Shown piece by piece: positions 6,183-8,351 of a DNA stretch of 8,351 nucleotides; the stretch's first letter is position 1, and each line of letters begins with the position of its first letter. The DNA is from Lachnoclostridium sp. UBA739. Its GTDB lineage: Bacteria; Bacillota_A; Clostridia; Lachnospirales; Lachnospiraceae. The notes beneath the pieces were generated by a model. That model was not told where the DNA came from, made no database searches, and saw only the letters and a list, made by a program, of their open reading frames with translations. The stretch covers positions 1 through 8,351 of the forward strand of contig DBKX01000101.1 of the NCBI GenBank assembly GCA_002297865.1, given 5' to 3'. A program made the position numbers and the translations under genes.

Positions 6183-6551
6183 GTGAGTGATTTAAGCAGT
6201 AATTCAATGTCTCGTGATGAGTTGATCCGTAGTGCCAGGGCAAACTGCATGAGACAGATTGATAATCCACAGACACATACAGGGGGCGAACTAACAACAG
6301 AAGATGGAACCAGTTTTGCGTTTAAAAAAGGGACGTACATAAGGCTTTTTCTTTCTTGCTTGATCTTGTTAGGAGTGTTGGCAGTAAAGCAGTTCGGATT
6401 ATCCTATGGAGGATATAATTTCGATACTGTTGTTACAGTGGTGGAAGACAACCACCATTTTGAAAAGCTTCAAATGCAGATGTCGAAAACATTAGAAGAC
6501 AAAGTAATACCAACATTTCAGCAAATAATAAACACCCACAAAAAGGAGTAA
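6183..6551 (+). CDS. Small single-pass membrane protein, function unknown
   Basis: Two starts are possible. ATG 6177 directly abuts GGAGG (6172-6176) with no spacing, which is too close for normal initiation. GTG 6183 in the same frame lies 6 bases after it, so GTG is chosen, giving 122 residues. The N-terminal ~48 residues are polar (MSDLSSNSMSRDELI ...). A basic KKG precedes one hydrophobic segment (about 51-75, with FLSCLILLGVLAV), so the N-terminus is probably cytosolic. The remaining ~47 residues would be outside and end in a charged, helix-prone tail (FEKLQMQMSKTLEDKV). No family is recognised. It precedes the radical SAM gene, with a strong hairpin in between, so co-transcription would be limited. 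Some Clostridia carry spoIVFA-like genes near this radical SAM family, and a shortened relative is conceivable, but nothing in the sequence proves it. Confidence 0.75.
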   Translation: MSDLSSNSMSRDELIRSARANCMRQIDNPQTHTGGELTTEDGTSFAFKKGTYIRLFLSCLILLGVLAVKQFGLSYGGYNFDTVVTVVEDNHHFEKLQMQMSKTLEDKVIPTFQQIINTHKKE

Positions 6552-6554
6552 GTC

Positions 6555-6563
6555 TGTTATAAT
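6555..6563 (+). promoter_or_regulatory. Extended -10 promoter candidate for the radical SAM gene
   Basis: TGTTATAAT (6555-6563) is a perfect extended -10 (TGN-TATAAT) just after the stop of the small membrane protein gene. The hexamer at 17 bases upstream (CCCACA, 6535-6540) is a poor -35, which extended -10 promoters tolerate. Transcripts would start near 6570 and carry a ~150-base leader containing the hairpin at 6611-6647. Confidence 0.5.
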
Positions 6564-6590
6564 GTCATAAGCTAAGTAACACTGTCATAA
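6563..6590. repeat. Direct repeat TGTCATAA, two copies
   Basis: TGTCATAA occurs at 6563-6570 and 6583-6590, exactly 20 bases apart (about two helical turns), starting at the last base of the TATAAT box. A protein bound here would cover the transcription start. The core TCATAA also occurs in the ATCATAAAG repeats at 4021-4040. The motif is short and may be chance. Confidence 0.3.
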
Positions 6591-6610
6591 AAGCGTAAAG
6601 GTTTGTGATA

Positions 6611-6655
6611 AAAGGAGTATTTGCTGAGTTTCAGTAAAAACTCCTTTGTTAATTC
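6611..6655 (+). terminator. Long intrinsic terminator or attenuator hairpin
   Basis: AAAGGAGT (6611-6618) pairs with ACTCCTTT (6640-6647). After an A/A mismatch, TTTGCTGA (6620-6627) pairs with TCAGTAAA (6631-6638) through one G-T pair, leaving a GTT loop. That makes about 16 base pairs, followed by a T-rich tail (TTTGTTAATT). It would end transcripts of the small membrane protein gene. If the extended -10 at 6555 is used, it lies inside the radical SAM leader and would act as an attenuator. Confidence 0.85.
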
Positions 6656-6720
6656 GTGTGAAATATGCTTACGTTAGTAGAAAGTCAATTAGACAGAAAC
6701 AGGTTGAAAGAGGTAACAGA

Positions 6721-8351
6721 ATGAGAAAATTGGCACTAAGTGATGAAATATTGCTTACAGTTGAAAAGCCTGCCAGGTATATCGGTAACGAATACAACAT
6801 GGTAGTTAAAGATAAAGACAGCGTCGATATCCGTTTTTGCATGTGCTTCCCAGATGTATACGAAATTGGAATGTCACATCAGGGAATTCAGATTTTATAT
6901 GATATGTTTAACCATAGAGAGGATACTTATTGCGAACGTGTATATTCTCCTTGGCCAGATTTGGACAAGATTATGAGAGAAAAAGAGATTCCTTTATTTG
7001 CATTGGAATCACAAGATCCGATTAAAGATTTTGATTTTCTGGGGATTACCTTACAGTACGAGATGTGTTATACAAACATCCTTCAAGTCTTAGATTTATC
7101 TCAGATTCCACTGATTGCGACAGAACGTGGAGAAAATGATCCAATCGTAATCGGTGGAGGTCCTTGTTCTTATAACCCAGAACCAATCAGCGATTATTTC
7201 GATTTGTTCTATATGGGCGAAGGAGAGACTGTTTACTTTCAGTTACTAGATGTATATAAAGAAAATAAAAAACGTGGCGGTTCTAGAAAAGATTTCTTAG
7301 AAGCAGCAGCTCACATTGAAGGAATTTATGTTCCTCAATTTTATGAAGCAACTTACAACGAAGATGGAACCCTAAAATCCTTCGATGTAATCAATGAAAA
7401 TGCATCCAAAACGGTTAAAAAACAGGTAGAAATGCAGTTAAGCGATACCTTTTATATGGAAAATCCTTTAGTCCCTTATATTAAGGTTACACAGGATCGT
7501 GTTGTACTTGAGATTCAGAGAGGATGTATCCGTGGATGCCGTTTCTGTCAGGCAGGTATGATTTATCGTCCGATCCGTGAGAGAAGTATTGACTTCTTAA
7601 AAGAACGTGCTTACAAGATGTTAAAATCGACAGGACAGGATGAGATTTCTTTAAGTTCCCTAAGTTCCAGTGACTACTCTCATTTACAGGAACTTGTATA
7701 TTTCTTAATTGATGAGTTCGGTTCCAAAGGTGTTAATATTTCCTTGCCATCTCTTCGTATTGATGCATTTGCCCTTGACGTTATGAGCAAGGTACAGGAT
7801 GTGAAGAAGAGCAGTCTGACATTTGCGCCAGAAGCAGGTTCTCAGAGAATGCGTGATGTAATCAACAAAGGATTAACAGAAGAAGTGATTTTAAAAGGCG
7901 CAATGGATGCGTTCCATGGTGGCTGGAATCGAGTAAAATTATACTTTATGTTAGGTTTGCCAGGAGAAACAGAAGAGGATATTGAAGGCATTGCGATTTT
8001 ATCGGACAAGATTGCAAGAGAATACTATACCATTCCAAAAGACCAGAGAAATGGGAAAGTACAGATTGTATCCAGTACTTCTTTCTTTGTTCCAAAGCCA
8101 TTTACTCCATTCCAGTGGGCAAGAATGTCTACAAGCGAAGAGTTCGTAGAGAAACAGCGCTTCTTAAATGGAAAAATGAGAGAGCAGTTAAACCAGAAGA
8201 GTATTAAATACAACTGGCATGAAGCAGAACTTACTATGTTAGAAGGTGTTTTAGCTCGTGGAGATAGAAAATTAAATAAATTAATTTTAGATGTGTATAA
8301 AAAGGGCTGTATGTTTGATTCCTGGTCAGAATTTTTCAATTACGATGCATG
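6721..8351 (+). CDS. TIGR03960-type radical SAM protein, 3' end outside the window
   Basis: The frame is open from ATG 6721 to the right edge (543 codons seen; the family is usually a little over 600 residues). AAGAGG 7 bases upstream supports the start. The N-terminal ~250 residues look like the B12-binding-like Rossmann region of this family, with CFPDVYEIGMSHQG near the start and GGGPCSYNPEPISDYFD further on, but no DxHxxG cobalamin motif is seen. The radical SAM core begins at GCIRGCRFCQAG, where C269, C273 and C276 form the CxxxCxxC site for the 4Fe-4S cluster that cleaves S-adenosylmethionine. APEAGSQRMRDVINKG and MLGLPGETEEDIEG are further core signatures. The reaction is unknown. In many Clostridia this protein pairs with a DUF2344 (TIGR03936) protein and lies upstream of the RNase E/G gene and ribosomal genes rplU-rpmA; that neighbourhood would be just right of the window. 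The frame shows no breaks. Confidence 0.93.
   Translation, partial: MRKLALSDEILLTVEKPARYIGNEYNMVVKDKDSVDIRFCMCFPDVYEIGMSHQGIQILYDMFNHREDTYCERVYSPWPDLDKIMREKEIPLFALESQDPIKDFDFLGITLQYEMCYTNILQVLDLSQIPLIATERGENDPIVIGGGPCSYNPEPISDYFDLFYMGEGETVYFQLLDVYKENKKRGGSRKDFLEAAAHIEGIYVPQFYEATYNEDGTLKSFDVINENASKTVKKQVEMQLSDTFYMENPLVPYIKVTQDRVVLEIQRGCIRGCRFCQAGMIYRPIRERSIDFLKERAYKMLKSTGQDEISLSSLSSSDYSHLQELVYFLIDEFGSKGVNISLPSLRIDAFALDVMSKVQDVKKSSLTFAPEAGSQRMRDVINKGLTEEVILKGAMDAFHGGWNRVKLYFMLGLPGETEEDIEGIAILSDKIAREYYTIPKDQRNGKVQIVSSTSFFVPKPFTPFQWARMSTSEEFVEKQRFLNGKMREQLNQKSIKYNWHEAELTMLEGVLARGDRKLNKLILDVYKKGCMFDSWSEFFNYDA

Noticed and set aside
6005..6340. 111-codon open frame on the minus strand
   Set aside because: It overlaps the better supported plus-strand gene at 6183-6551, has no ribosome binding site and resembles nothing I know.
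6562..6570. Two-codon frame ATG-TCA-TAA after AAAAGGAG
   Set aside because: Its spacing from the ribosome binding site (13 bases) is too long, and it overlaps the TATAAT box; most likely chance.
8025..8339. 104-codon open frame on the minus strand
   Set aside because: It is a shadow within the radical SAM gene, which is in a continuous, family-consistent frame.

Overview
The window looks like chromosome of an anaerobic, low-GC Firmicute, most likely a Lachnospiraceae-type Clostridium. The base composition is AT-rich, strong GGAGG ribosome binding sites precede most genes, and the protein types fit that group: a zinc-ribbon membrane protein, an ISLbp1-like transposase relic and a TIGR03960-type radical SAM protein. 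The species cannot be named from the sequence alone.

Layout. (1) Positions 1-2482 (+) are the 3' part of a nonribosomal peptide synthetase (NRPS): most of an adenylation domain from motif A3 onward, a carrier domain, and a short terminal condensation/epimerization-like domain. (2) A hairpin at 2508-2544 sits between this gene and a convergent gene. (3) Positions 2549-3352 (-) encode a zinc-ribbon protein with two membrane segments. (4) Positions 3353-4115 hold no intact gene. They contain the zinc-ribbon promoter, a decayed transposase relic on the minus strand with several frameshifts and internal deletions (about 3531-3945), and a repeat-rich control region with a good promoter for the next gene. 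(5) Positions 4116-4802 (+) encode a secreted, YiiX/C92-like (NlpC/P60 superfamily) cysteine hydrolase. (6) Positions 4877-5953 (+) encode a probable lipoprotein with seven beta-propeller-like repeats. (7) Positions 6183-6551 (+) encode a small single-pass membrane protein of unknown function, probably starting at GTG. (8) Positions 6552-6720 hold an extended -10 promoter candidate and a long, near-perfect terminator hairpin. (9) From 6721 to the right edge (+) runs a TIGR03960-type radical SAM protein, open at the 3' end and therefore easy to miss.

How the parts relate. The NRPS end and the radical SAM gene look like parts of two unrelated larger loci: a secondary-metabolite cluster to the left and a conserved Clostridial housekeeping cluster to the right. 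Between them lies an accessory stretch with an insertion sequence relic and two AT-rich genes for exported proteins. The hydrolase and the beta-propeller lipoprotein are 74 bases apart, on the same strand, with no clear terminator between them. They may act together at the cell surface, but this is inferred from position only. No CRISPR array, tRNA or rRNA was seen. I found no system that I can firmly call new. The best leads are the atypical terminal NRPS domain, the hydrolase/propeller pair with its repeat-laden promoter region, and the possible attenuator ahead of the radical SAM gene.
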